From RPQJ01 sp035554635 (GTDB taxonomy: Bacteria > Pseudomonadota > Gammaproteobacteria > Steroidobacterales > Steroidobacteraceae), in the NCBI GenBank assembly GCA_035554635.1, contig DATMIB010000166.1, forward strand, positions 1 through 12,258: 12,258 nt of DNA. The letters run 5' to 3'. Numbering within the stretch: position 1 is the stretch's first letter; each line of letters opens with the position of its first letter. Under the pieces are notes generated by a model, which did no database searches, was not told the DNA's origin, and saw nothing but the letters and a program-made list of their open reading frames with translations. Positions 1-5,888 of this stretch are shown here, in pieces. Made by a program: the position numbers and the translations under genes.

Positions 1-674
1 AGCAGTTGCGCACCGGGAGCAACGCCCTTCACGCCCGGCCCTTGCGCGGCGACGATACCTGCCACGTGCGTGCCATGCCCGTGATCGTCGCGGGGGTCTG
101 CGTCGTGGTTGACGAAGTCGTACCCACCGACGATTTTGCAACCGGCACCGAAGCAGCCGCCGAGATCACGGTGGCTCCAATCGATTCCGGTGTCGATGAC
201 GGCCACGCGCACGCCGGCGCCCGTCACGCCCAGTTGCGTCCACACCTGGTCCGCACCGATCAGCGGTACGCTTTCGGCGAGCACCGCGCGCACGGTGACG
301 TCCGGGTAGACCGCCCTGACGTAAGGCAGCTTGCGCAGTTCCTCGGCCATGTTCGACGACGCTTCCAACGCCGCACCGTTGAAGACACGCCGCACGTCCG
401 TCCGCGGCATTCCGGCCGCTACGCCCAGCCTCGCCACATCGTTGCGCAATCGTGAGCGCTCGAGGTTCCGCGCGACGGTCGCGGACGCGGACGAGTCGGC
501 CAGCCCCGGCGGCGTCCGGAACTGCACGATGATCCGTTGCGCGGCGGGTTCTTTGATGGACGCGACGTCGGTCGCGTGCAGCGGTGGCAACCACGTTGTC
601 AGTGAAAAGAAGGAGAAGGCAAGCGAGCGAGCCAGCCTCGCCTTTGGTGCAAGCTTTCGTGGGGCCGGGCACAT
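1..674 (-). CDS. Secreted subtilisin-like serine protease (peptidase S8), C-terminal part outside window
   Basis: Minus-strand frame open from an ATG at 672-674 to the left edge, so only about 224 N-terminal residues are visible. Residues 1-35 look like a signal peptide: basic start (RKLKAPKARLAR), hydrophobic core, then a likely cut after LHA. Residues about 45-120 resemble an I9-type propeptide inhibitor (RIIVQF, later YVRAVYPDV), which chaperones folding and is removed on activation. The catalytic domain follows: AVIDTGID carries the Asp (about D161) and HGHGTHVAG the His (H200, first His of HGTHVAG). The Ser motif GTSMA would lie beyond the edge. AGGG sits 9 bases before the ATG and supports this start. 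A secreted or periplasmic endopeptidase is expected; substrate unknown. Family call is secure; whether the gene is intact cannot be seen. Confidence 0.92.
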   Translation of the reverse strand, partial: MCPAPRKLAPKARLARSLAFSFFSLTTWLPPLHATDVASIKEPAAQRIIVQFRTPPGLADSSASATVARNLERSRLRNDVARLGVAAGMPRTDVRRVFNGAALEASSNMAEELRKLPYVRAVYPDVTVRAVLAESVPLIGADQVWTQLGVTGAGVRVAVIDTGIDWSHRDLGGCFGAGCKIVGGYDFVNHDADPRDDHGHGTHVAGIVAAQGPGVKGVAPGAQL

Positions 675-1207
675 GGCAACGATCCCTGTAGGTGCCTGTC
701 GCCCTGGCATGCTCCGGCACGCGTCGTCGTGCCACACGACGGAGAAGTACCGAGCCATCCACCGCGAGAATTGCGCGCCGCGTGGTCCGACTAGCGCGTA
801 AGCGAGACGCAGCGTCGGACCGTCGACGTCTCAAAGGTCCGGCCCGCTTTTCGAACAGTTGGACGATCGTCACTCGCGACAAGCACGTTTCGCTTGCGCG
901 CGGTGAGGCTTGAACGTTTCCACGATCCGACGGCCCGGACACCGGAAGCAGGGTTTCGGCGTCAATCCAGGGTTGGAGCCGGCCGCAAAAGTCGACGTTA
1001 CGTATGATTCGCGAGACACCACTTCGCGTTTGAATCGAACCCACGCAAGTCGGCAGCGGCCACGCTGGGGTTTCAGGCCGTTTCACGTGCGCTAGTGTCT
1101 TGCGCGCGGCCGCAACGTATGCCTCGCTCGTCACCCATGATCGAACGACCGGACTTTACGTGCGTCGACGGGCGAGCACGCGGCCAATCGACGCGATCCA
1201 GCCATGA
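675..1207. other. Stretch without a recognisable gene, upstream of the protease
   Basis: About 530 bases between the protease start and the hairpin behind pldA. Open frames exist on both strands, but none has a recognisable domain, a good ribosome site or a plausible composition; the longest overlaps the protease antisense or out of frame and is very Arg-rich. It should contain the protease promoter on the minus strand; I could not pick a convincing -35/-10 pair. An imperfect inverted repeat (GATTC/GAATC with an inner CGCGA/TCGCG) lies at 1006-1036. Confidence 0.5.
725..741. promoter_or_regulatory. 7-bp inverted repeat in protease leader region
   Basis: Perfect arms CGTCGTG and CACGACG separated by CCA, 51-67 bases upstream of the protease ATG. 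The size and symmetry would suit an operator or a small leader hairpin. Nothing else in the sequence assigns a role, and in G+C-rich DNA such repeats also arise by chance. Confidence 0.2.
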
Positions 1208-1236
1208 GGTCTCACGAGGTTGCTCCCCGCGAGACC
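1208..1236 (-). terminator. Hairpin without U-tract behind pldA
   Basis: Read on the minus strand, GGTCTCGCGGGG pairs with CCTCGTGAGACC around the loop AGCAA: 12 consecutive pairs, two of them G-U. Read on the plus strand those two positions become A-C mismatches, so the fold favours minus-strand RNA, the strand of pldA. It begins 6 bases after the pldA stop. No run of U follows, so it may act as a terminator of the U-less type or as a 3' end stabiliser. Confidence 0.5.
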
Positions 1237-1242
1237 CCACGG

Positions 1243-2415
1243 CTAGAGCGCGATCGCGATACCCAATCTAAGCTGCGAGTCGAGCTTCTCGCGATAGTGG
1301 AGCAGGCTCTCGCCGTAGCCGCCGAAATACTGCAGCGTCAGCCAGCCTGACAGGTCACCGCCGCTCAGCTTCGACAATGGGTACGAAAGATTGAGTTCCG
1401 CACTCCCGAAATCGCTGCGCTCGCCTTTGCGGAGCGTCGCCCAGAAATCGAGGCCGCCCTTGCTGCCCATGCCGAACAGCCAGTCGACGTAGCCGCGGTA
1501 GTCCTTGAGGTCCGGGTTGTCGTCGTCCGCGATGTAGTTGTGGATGAGTGGTGCGAAATAGAGACGCAGACCGTCCGGGTCGCCGAACGTAAGCGTCGGA
1601 CGCACATAGGCCATGTTGAAGCTGCGCGAATCCTCCCCTTCCTTGCCGTTTGACTCGTGCCCGAAGCCGGTTTCCACCCCCAGGCGCAACTGGCCGTCGA
1701 GCAGGCTGGCGAGGTCGTAGTCGGCGAAGAACAGACGCGGTCGGTAACTCGAGTCCGTGAAGGGTTTCGACTCTTCGCTCAGGTCCCACAGCGATGTCTG
1801 CGAGAACGACAGGTAGAAGTCGTCGATCCAGGGCAGCCGCGCGGCAAGGCGGCCGTTGCCGTCGAACAGCTGGTAACGGAGGCTGATCTGGAACTTGGCA
1901 TTGAGCCCGCCGTCGCCGCCGACGATGAAATAGACCGGTTCGTACGCCGACACCGCAAGTGGCGGCGGCTTGTCGACGAGATGGCTCTCGTGCTGCTCCC
2001 GCGCGACGTCCGTGCTGGCCGCGCGGACTTGTGGCGCAGCCGGCTCCGGGTCGACCAGCAGCAACAGGGGATTGGCCGACAATCCGGTCGATGTCAGCTT
2101 CGTGTGCCCGGCAAGCCCTGCGGGCAGGTTCCCGCGCGCGCGCACCTTGCTGAAGCCGTTGGGCGCAATCTCCAGCGCGCCCGATCGATCGGGCGCGAAT
2201 TCGACCGTGGCGACGGACGATGTGGTCTCCACGCGAAAGTGCAACCGATCAGGCAGTTCGACGACGAGTGGCGTGGCGTCGTCGTTCGTGATCGTGATGA
2301 CGATCTCGAGCGGCCCACCCGCCGCTGCGCGTGGCTCGGCGACGGACAAGACCGCCTCCGCGGAGGCCGCCGACGCAATCGACGCCAGCAACACGAAGAC
2401 GACGAACTGTCGCAT
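1243..2415 (-). CDS. pldA: Outer-membrane phospholipase A1 (OMPLA) with extra N-terminal domain
   Basis: Calcium-dependent phospholipase of the outer membrane that hydrolyses acyl chains of misplaced phospholipids. The 390-residue product starts at the ATG at 2413-2415, with GGAG 8 bases upstream; an in-frame start 10 codons earlier lacks this. A signal peptide (residues 1-18, cut near SAASA) is followed by about 110 residues of beta-rich, Ig-like character, then the OMPLA barrel from about residue 155 (YEPVYFIVGG, NAKFQISLRYQLF). The active-site segment GHESNG...SRSFN places H253, S255 and N267 with the same spacing as H142, S144 and N156 of the E. coli enzyme. E. coli PldA is about 289 residues including signal peptide, so the N-terminal insert is unusual. 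The barrel ends in Leu rather than the usual aromatic residue. Apparently monocistronic, with a hairpin behind it. Confidence 0.95.
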   Translation of the reverse strand: MRQFVVFVLLASIASAASAEAVLSVAEPRAAAGGPLEIVITITNDDATPLVVELPDRLHFRVETTSSVATVEFAPDRSGALEIAPNGFSKVRARGNLPAGLAGHTKLTSTGLSANPLLLLVDPEPAAPQVRAASTDVAREQHESHLVDKPPPLAVSAYEPVYFIVGGDGGLNAKFQISLRYQLFDGNGRLAARLPWIDDFYLSFSQTSLWDLSEESKPFTDSSYRPRLFFADYDLASLLDGQLRLGVETGFGHESNGKEGEDSRSFNMAYVRPTLTFGDPDGLRLYFAPLIHNYIADDDNPDLKDYRGYVDWLFGMGSKGGLDFWATLRKGERSDFGSAELNLSYPLSKLSGGDLSGWLTLQYFGGYGESLLHYREKLDSQLRLGIAIAL

Positions 2416-2528
2416 GACGGAAACTCCAGGATAGCCGCGCGACACTGCGACTTCAGGCGTGCGTCACTCGCGGCACGCGGAGAGCGCTGACCCGCGCAGT
2501 GTCCGCCACCGTGACCAGGAGAAGTGCA

Positions 2529-2552
2529 GGGCGTTGCGCCTGCGCATCGCCC
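2529..2552 (-). terminator. Possible hairpin downstream of tRNA-Gly
   Basis: Arms GGGCG and CGCCC enclose a second short stem (TGCG/CGCA) with one mismatch between them. It lies about 40 bases past the tRNA 3' end in the tRNA's direction of transcription. There is no U-tract, so the terminator role is only a guess. Confidence 0.25.
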
Positions 2553-2590
2553 CGACGCACCAGTACTTCCTTAGCGTCGTGGAAGCAATC

Positions 2591-2664
2591 TGGAGCGGGT
2601 GATGGGAATCGAACCCACGTTAGTAGCTTGGGAAGCTACAGTTCTACCATTGAACTACACCCGC
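2591..2664 (-). tRNA. tRNA-Gly (anticodon CCC)
   Basis: A full cloverleaf reads on the minus strand. The acceptor arms GCGGGTG and CACCCGC pair over 7 bases, followed by discriminator U and an encoded CCA end. The D arm contains AGTTCAATGGTAGAACT. The anticodon stem GTAGC/GCTAC holds loop TTCCCAA, giving anticodon CCC for GGG codons. The T arm is GTGGG-TTCGATT-CCCAT. Length is 74 bases including CCA. It sits alone between pldA and the moaD-like gene, all on the minus strand; its promoter would fall in or near the end of that gene, or it is part of a longer transcript. Confidence 0.97.
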
Positions 2665-2725
2665 GCAGGTCGCGGATTCTAGGCAGGATCGCGCTGGCGG
2701 GCAACGAGCGACGCCAGATTCGGTT

Positions 2726-3016
2726 TCACCCGCCGCTCAACGCGCAGATCAGGTGCAGCGTCGCGCCGGGCTCGATGCGCTGGTCGAGCTCGAGCACCGG
2801 CCGCGTGTCGACGTAGAGGCGGATGTGCGGCCGGATCCGGTCCTGCTCGTCGATCATGCGGAAACGCATGCCGGGGTAGCGGCCTTCGAGGTCCGCGAGC
2901 GCCTCGCGAACCGTCGTGCCGCGGGCTTCGACGAGCGCAAGTCCCGCGGTGTACGAGCGCAACGGACTCGCCACGCGCGTGGGCACCGCAAAGCCTGCCG
3001 TCGCCTGCGTCACCAC
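2726..3016 (-). CDS. MoaD/ThiS-family small sulfur-carrier-like protein
   Basis: A 96-residue beta-grasp protein ending in SGG, the C-terminal Gly-Gly that in MoaD and ThiS is adenylated and thiocarboxylated to carry sulfur. Recognisable segments are SPLRSYT (17-23), TTVREALADLEGRYPGMRFRMID (34-56, helix and turn), RPHIRLYVD (62-70) and LHLICALSGG (87-96). The start is uncertain: I chose GTG at 3014-3016 because GGTGG lies 6 bases upstream and the preceding gene ends 22 bases away; GTG codons at residues 2, 11 or 15 are possible. It is translated directly after the propeller gene, so the two are probably one transcript. No MoaE, MoeB, ThiG or ThiF gene is in the window, so a role in molybdopterin or thiamine synthesis is not shown; a dedicated carrier function is equally open. 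Confidence 0.8.
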   Translation of the reverse strand: MVTQATAGFAVPTRVASPLRSYTAGLALVEARGTTVREALADLEGRYPGMRFRMIDEQDRIRPHIRLYVDTRPVLELDQRIEPGATLHLICALSGG

Positions 3017-3038
3017 TGACGACCACCGTGAAGAGCGC

Positions 3039-4166
3039 TCATCCCGCCGGACCGTACGTGACCGAGAACACCTGCGGCAGGTGCTGCGCGATGCGCGTCC
3101 ACGACGCGCCTTCGTTGCGACTGGCCCAGACCTCGCCCGCGCTCGTGCCGAAGTAGAGGCCGAGCTTGTCGGTGCGATCGTCGTCGTCCGCGCACATCGC
3201 CTGTCGCAGTACCGTGAACCAGCCCTGCTTGCGCGGCAGGCCGCCGTCGAGGCGCCGCCACGTCCGGCCGCCGTTGTTCGTGCCGTACACCGCGGGTTTG
3301 CCGTCGACGGACGTGCGCGGCCACACGCTCGTGCCGTCCATTGGAAACACCCAGGCCTTGTTCGGGTCGGCCGGGTGCAGCACGAGCGGAAAGCCGATGT
3401 CGCCGACGCGACGCGGCATCGAGCTGCCGATCCGCGTCCAGCGCTCGTCGGGGCGATCGAGTCGATAGATGCCGCAGTGGTTTTGCTGGTAGAGCCGGTC
3501 GGGGAAACGCGGGTGCATGTCGAAGCAGTGCGGGTCGTGGCCGTACTGCGGGTCGGAATCGGGAAGGAACTCCGCCGCGCAACCCGCGTTGAGCGGCCGC
3601 CAGTCGCCACCGGCGTCAGTCGACTCGAACACGCCTCCGCTCGAGACGCCGAGGTAAAGGTGCCGGGCATCGCGCGGATCGACGCGGATCGAATGGGTCA
3701 GCTGGCCGATCGGCGAGCCGGGGCCCTGGATCCACGTCGCGTACATCGGGTGATCGTTGAAGCCGGCGACGGGTTGCCAGGTGTCGCCGCCGTCCTCGCT
3801 GCGGAAGAGCCCCGCCGGCGACGCACCCGCATACCAGGTGCCGCGCTCGCTCGCGTGTCCCGCCGTGAGCCAGAAGACGGCATCCACGGCCCGCGCCGCT
3901 TCGCCGTCCTGCGCCTTGCGGAATGCGGGCGGTGCCGAGGCTTCCTTCCACGAGCGGCCGCGGTCGGTCGAGCGGAAGACCGTCGGCCCAAGGTGCCCGG
4001 TCTTCACGGCCGCGAGCACGACTTTCGGCTCGCGCGGGTCCTGCACCACGTGATGGAACACGTGTCCCAGGAACTGCGGCCCGACGAGTTTCCACTGTCG
4101 ACGCTGCGCGTCGCCGCGCAACGCGAACAGGCCCTTGCGTGTGCCGATCCATAGCGTGCCCGTCAT
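3039..4166 (-). CDS. BNR/Asp-box beta-propeller protein (exo-alpha-sialidase-like fold, VPS10/sortilin-type repeats)
   Basis: A 375-residue protein starting MTGTLWIGTRKGLFAL, typical of soluble six- or seven-bladed propellers annotated as sialidase-like or 'WD40/YVTN/BNR-like'. Asp-box motifs (S/T-x-D-x-G-x-x-W or variants) occur at about 66-73 (STDRGRSW), 123-130 (SEDGGDTW), 182-189 (STDAGGDW), 296-303 (TNNGGRTW) and 349-356 (SRNEGASW). No signal peptide or membrane segment is seen, so it is predicted cytoplasmic, unlike true sialidases. I do not see the Arg triad of a sialidase set out clearly, so catalytic activity is not supported. His/Cys-rich stretches (YGHDPHCFDMH 208-218, NHCGIY 229-234) could bind metal. 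ATG at 4164-4166 is preferred on family similarity; no Shine-Dalgarno precedes it and a small hairpin does. Downstream partner is the MoaD-like gene. Confidence 0.88.
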   Translation of the reverse strand: MTGTLWIGTRKGLFALRGDAQRRQWKLVGPQFLGHVFHHVVQDPREPKVVLAAVKTGHLGPTVFRSTDRGRSWKEASAPPAFRKAQDGEAARAVDAVFWLTAGHASERGTWYAGASPAGLFRSEDGGDTWQPVAGFNDHPMYATWIQGPGSPIGQLTHSIRVDPRDARHLYLGVSSGGVFESTDAGGDWRPLNAGCAAEFLPDSDPQYGHDPHCFDMHPRFPDRLYQQNHCGIYRLDRPDERWTRIGSSMPRRVGDIGFPLVLHPADPNKAWVFPMDGTSVWPRTSVDGKPAVYGTNNGGRTWRRLDGGLPRKQGWFTVLRQAMCADDDDRTDKLGLYFGTSAGEVWASRNEGASWTRIAQHLPQVFSVTYGPAG

Positions 4167-4182
4167 GCGCAAAGGCTTGCGC
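4167..4182 (-). promoter_or_regulatory. Inverted repeat touching the propeller gene start codon
   Basis: Arms GCGCAA and TTGCGC with a 4-base loop lie directly against the ATG of the propeller gene, where a ribosome-binding site would be expected. No AGGAG-like sequence is present at the usual distance. The repeat may be a translation-limiting hairpin or an operator, or the true start may differ. Confidence 0.3.
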
Positions 4183-4213
4183 TTCCGGGGCGTCGCGTCA
4201 ACGACCGCGCGTG

Positions 4214-4241
4214 TTGCACCGCGGCGAACATGTCGTAAGGT
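4214..4241 (+). promoter_or_regulatory. Possible promoter for the exported His-rich protein
   Basis: TTGCAC (4214-4219) and TAAGGT (4236-4241) are separated by 16 bases, 38 bases before the ATG at 4279. The -10 match is weak. This 112-base gap between divergent genes must hold promoters for both directions. Confidence 0.2.
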
Positions 4242-4278
4242 ACGGCCTGTGGTCAGCAGCAGAGAGGACGGTGACGCA

Positions 4279-4803
4279 ATGACACGCACGATTCACGTCG
4301 CAATCGCCTTGTGCGCGGGCGCGCTCTTCACGGGAGTGACGACCGCCGCGCCTACCGAGGAGCACGCACACGCACGCCACGGCGCCGGGACGGCGCTGGT
4401 CTCGCAATTGCAGTTGAACCAGGGCCAGCGCTGGGCGACCGACGCGTCCCTGCGCGAAAGCATGGCCGCGATTCGCGAGGCGTTCGATGCCGACCACCCC
4501 CGGATCCACGCGGGCCAGCAGACCGACGCTCAGTACCAGGCGCTCGCCGCGAGCGTCGAGACCCAGGTCAACCGGATCGTGGCGCAGTGCAAGTTGCCGC
4601 CGGACGCCGATGCCCAGTTGCACCTCCTGGTCGGCGACCTGATGCAGGCCGTCGGGCTCATGCGCGGCGCCGATCCGCAACGGTCGCGACACGACGGTGC
4701 CGCGCTCGTGCATGGCGCATTGCGCGCCTATCCGAAGTATTTCGACGATCCGTCGTGGCGTGCAGAAGCGGCCATGCCGAACGAAGAGCACGCGCACCAC
4801 TGA
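4279..4803 (+). CDS. Exported small protein with His-rich termini (DnrO-like family)
   Basis: A 174-residue protein with signal peptide (residues 1-24, MTRTIH then ALCAGALF, likely cut after TTAA). The mature chain begins with PTEEHAHARH and ends NEEHAHH, so the same EEHAH motif brackets it; such clusters commonly bind divalent metals. The middle is mostly helical with the family-like segments LNQGQRWATDASLRESMAAI (46-65) and CKLPPDADAQLH (104-115). The single Cys is C104. I recall close relatives labelled 'DnrO protein' in G+C-rich proteobacteria, a name borrowed from an unrelated antibiotic regulator; the function is unknown. AGAGGA lies 10 bases before the ATG. It is divergent from the propeller gene and convergent with the LysR gene, with 10 bases between stops. 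Periplasmic metal binding or sensing is inference. Confidence 0.82.
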   Translation: MTRTIHVAIALCAGALFTGVTTAAPTEEHAHARHGAGTALVSQLQLNQGQRWATDASLRESMAAIREAFDADHPRIHAGQQTDAQYQALAASVETQVNRIVAQCKLPPDADAQLHLLVGDLMQAVGLMRGADPQRSRHDGAALVHGALRAYPKYFDDPSWRAEAAMPNEEHAHH

Positions 4804-4813
4804 CGCGCGACGG

Positions 4814-5752
4814 TCAGTCGTCGTTGGTCTCCACGAGGTCGTCGAGCCGCCACGGGTGTTCGCGCTCGAAACGGTGCGCGAGGTAGTCGACGATCGAGCG
4901 GACCTTGGCCGACAGGTGCCGCCGGCTCGGATAGACCGCGGCGATCGGCGAGCGTGGCGGGCGGAACCCGCGCAGCAACGGCACCAGGTGCCCTGCGCGG
5001 ATCTCGTGCGCGACGATGAAGTCCGGCGAGAACACGACGCCGAACCCCTGCACGGCGAGTGACGCGAGCACCTGGCCGTTGTTGGCACGGTGCCGCGTCG
5101 CGATCTTCACGTCCTCGACGTTGCCGTCGGCGTCGGTGAAGCGCCAGACGTTGGGCAGCGGAATGTTGGTGTAACAGAGGCCCTCGTGCGCGGCGAGGTC
5201 CGACGGCTTTTCGAGCCGTGCCCGGTGATGCTCCAGATACGTGGGCGCCGCGCAGCAGACCATCTGCGTCCAGCCGAGCCGGCGGGCAACCATGCTGCCC
5301 TGCTGGCCGAGGTTGCCGATCCGCACGGCGAGGTCGAAGCCTTCCTCGACGAGGTCGACGGCACGGTCGGAGACGTCGAGGTCGAACACGACGTCCGGGT
5401 GTTCGGCGGCAAAGTCGGCCAGCGCTGGTGCCAGGTAGTGGATGCCGAAACTCACGCCGCAGGTGAGCCGCAGGGTGCCCTTGGGCGCGGTCGCGACCGT
5501 GCGTACCGAGGCTTCCGCGTCCTCGAGGTCGGCGAGCAACTGGACGCAGTGCTCGTAGAACGACTGCCCGGCTTCGGTGAGCGAAAGCCGCCGGGTCGTG
5601 CGGTTCATGAGCCGCACGTCGAGGTGGGCCTCGAGGTCTGACACCTGCCGCGAGACGGCCGACGCGGACAGGTTCAGACGCTCGGCCGCACGCGAAAAAC
5701 TGCCGAGTTCGACGACCTTGGCGAAGGTTTCGATGGCCAGCAGACGGTCCAT
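4814..5752 (-). CDS. LysR-type transcriptional regulator
   Basis: A 312-residue regulator starting MDRLLAIETFAKVVELGSF. The winged helix-turn-helix spans about residues 1-60, with recognition region SRAAERLNLSASAVSRQVSD (20-39) and the wing NRTTRRLSLTEAG (50-62). The substrate-binding domain runs from about 88 (KGTLRL) to 300. The subgroup resembles regulators next to DoxX, pirin or quinone-detoxifying genes. It is transcribed away from the doxX-gst-dioxygenase set, the usual arrangement in which a LysR protein controls the divergent operon and itself. The start ATG at 5750-5752 fits the family; an upstream extension of the frame does not look like protein. No Shine-Dalgarno precedes it, and an AATAAT sequence lies 8 bases upstream, so the message may be leaderless. 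The ligand is not evident. Confidence 0.93.
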   Translation of the reverse strand: MDRLLAIETFAKVVELGSFSRAAERLNLSASAVSRQVSDLEAHLDVRLMNRTTRRLSLTEAGQSFYEHCVQLLADLEDAEASVRTVATAPKGTLRLTCGVSFGIHYLAPALADFAAEHPDVVFDLDVSDRAVDLVEEGFDLAVRIGNLGQQGSMVARRLGWTQMVCCAAPTYLEHHRARLEKPSDLAAHEGLCYTNIPLPNVWRFTDADGNVEDVKIATRHRANNGQVLASLAVQGFGVVFSPDFIVAHEIRAGHLVPLLRGFRPPRSPIAAVYPSRRHLSAKVRSIVDYLAHRFEREHPWRLDDLVETNDD

Positions 5753-5759
5753 GGGCTGG

Positions 5760-5765
5760 ATTATT
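5760..5765 (-). promoter_or_regulatory. Possible -10 element of the LysR gene
   Basis: AATAAT on the minus strand matches TATAAT at five of six positions and ends 7 bases before the ATG. If used, transcription would start at or next to the start codon, giving a leaderless message, in keeping with the missing ribosome site. No good -35 is visible. Confidence 0.25.
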
Positions 5766-5778
5766 GCATTTCCTGCAA
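5764..5778. promoter_or_regulatory. LysR-type operator dyad (T-N11-A)
   Basis: TTGCA and TGCAA form a perfect inverted repeat around TTTCC and contain TGCA-N5-TGCA, a T-N11-A box of the kind bound by LysR regulators. It overlaps the presumed lysR promoter, which fits autorepression, and lies in the shared region before doxX. Confidence 0.5.
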
Positions 5779-5796
5779 CAGTTTTTGCCGAAAGGT

Positions 5797-5809
5797 CGTG
5801 TTTATCACG
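5797..5809. promoter_or_regulatory. Second dyad in the lysR-doxX region
   Basis: CGTG and CACG flank TTTAT, again with a 5-base spacer. Its centre is 32 bases, about three helical turns, from the centre of the T-N11-A dyad, the kind of phasing seen between the recognition and activation sites of LysR proteins. It lacks the T-N11-A ends, so it is a weak candidate. Confidence 0.2.
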
Positions 5810-5846
5810 TGCTTGAGCGGAGTGAGGATGTGCCCAGCCGCAGCAA

Positions 5847-5869
5847 GGTGCTGTGGCAACGACAGCACC
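5847..5869 (+). promoter_or_regulatory. Hairpin in the doxX leader
   Basis: GGTGCTGT and ACAGCACC form a perfect 8-bp stem with a 7-base loop (GGCAACG). It ends 5 bases before the AGAGGA ribosome-binding site of doxX, so it could affect message stability or translation, or be a DNA operator. Confidence 0.35.
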
Positions 5870-5888
5870 ACCGCAGAGGAATCCAGTC

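Noticed and set aside
166..1134. 322-codon minus-strand open frame overlapping the protease
   Set aside because: It overlaps the protease in another frame on the same strand; the protease frame shows signal peptide, DTGID and HGTHVAG, this one shows nothing.
2499..2816. Plus-strand peptide across the tRNA (GDGNRTHVSSLGSYSST and following)
   Set aside because: This is the well-known false translation of the tRNA-Gly complement.
3017..3670. In-frame upstream extension of the MoaD-like gene
   Set aside because: It overlaps the propeller gene on the same strand in another frame, with Arg/Ser/Thr-rich shadow composition.
2916..4154. 412-codon plus-strand open frame opposite the propeller gene
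   Set aside because: The minus strand encodes clear Asp-box repeats; the plus frame is an Arg-rich shadow.
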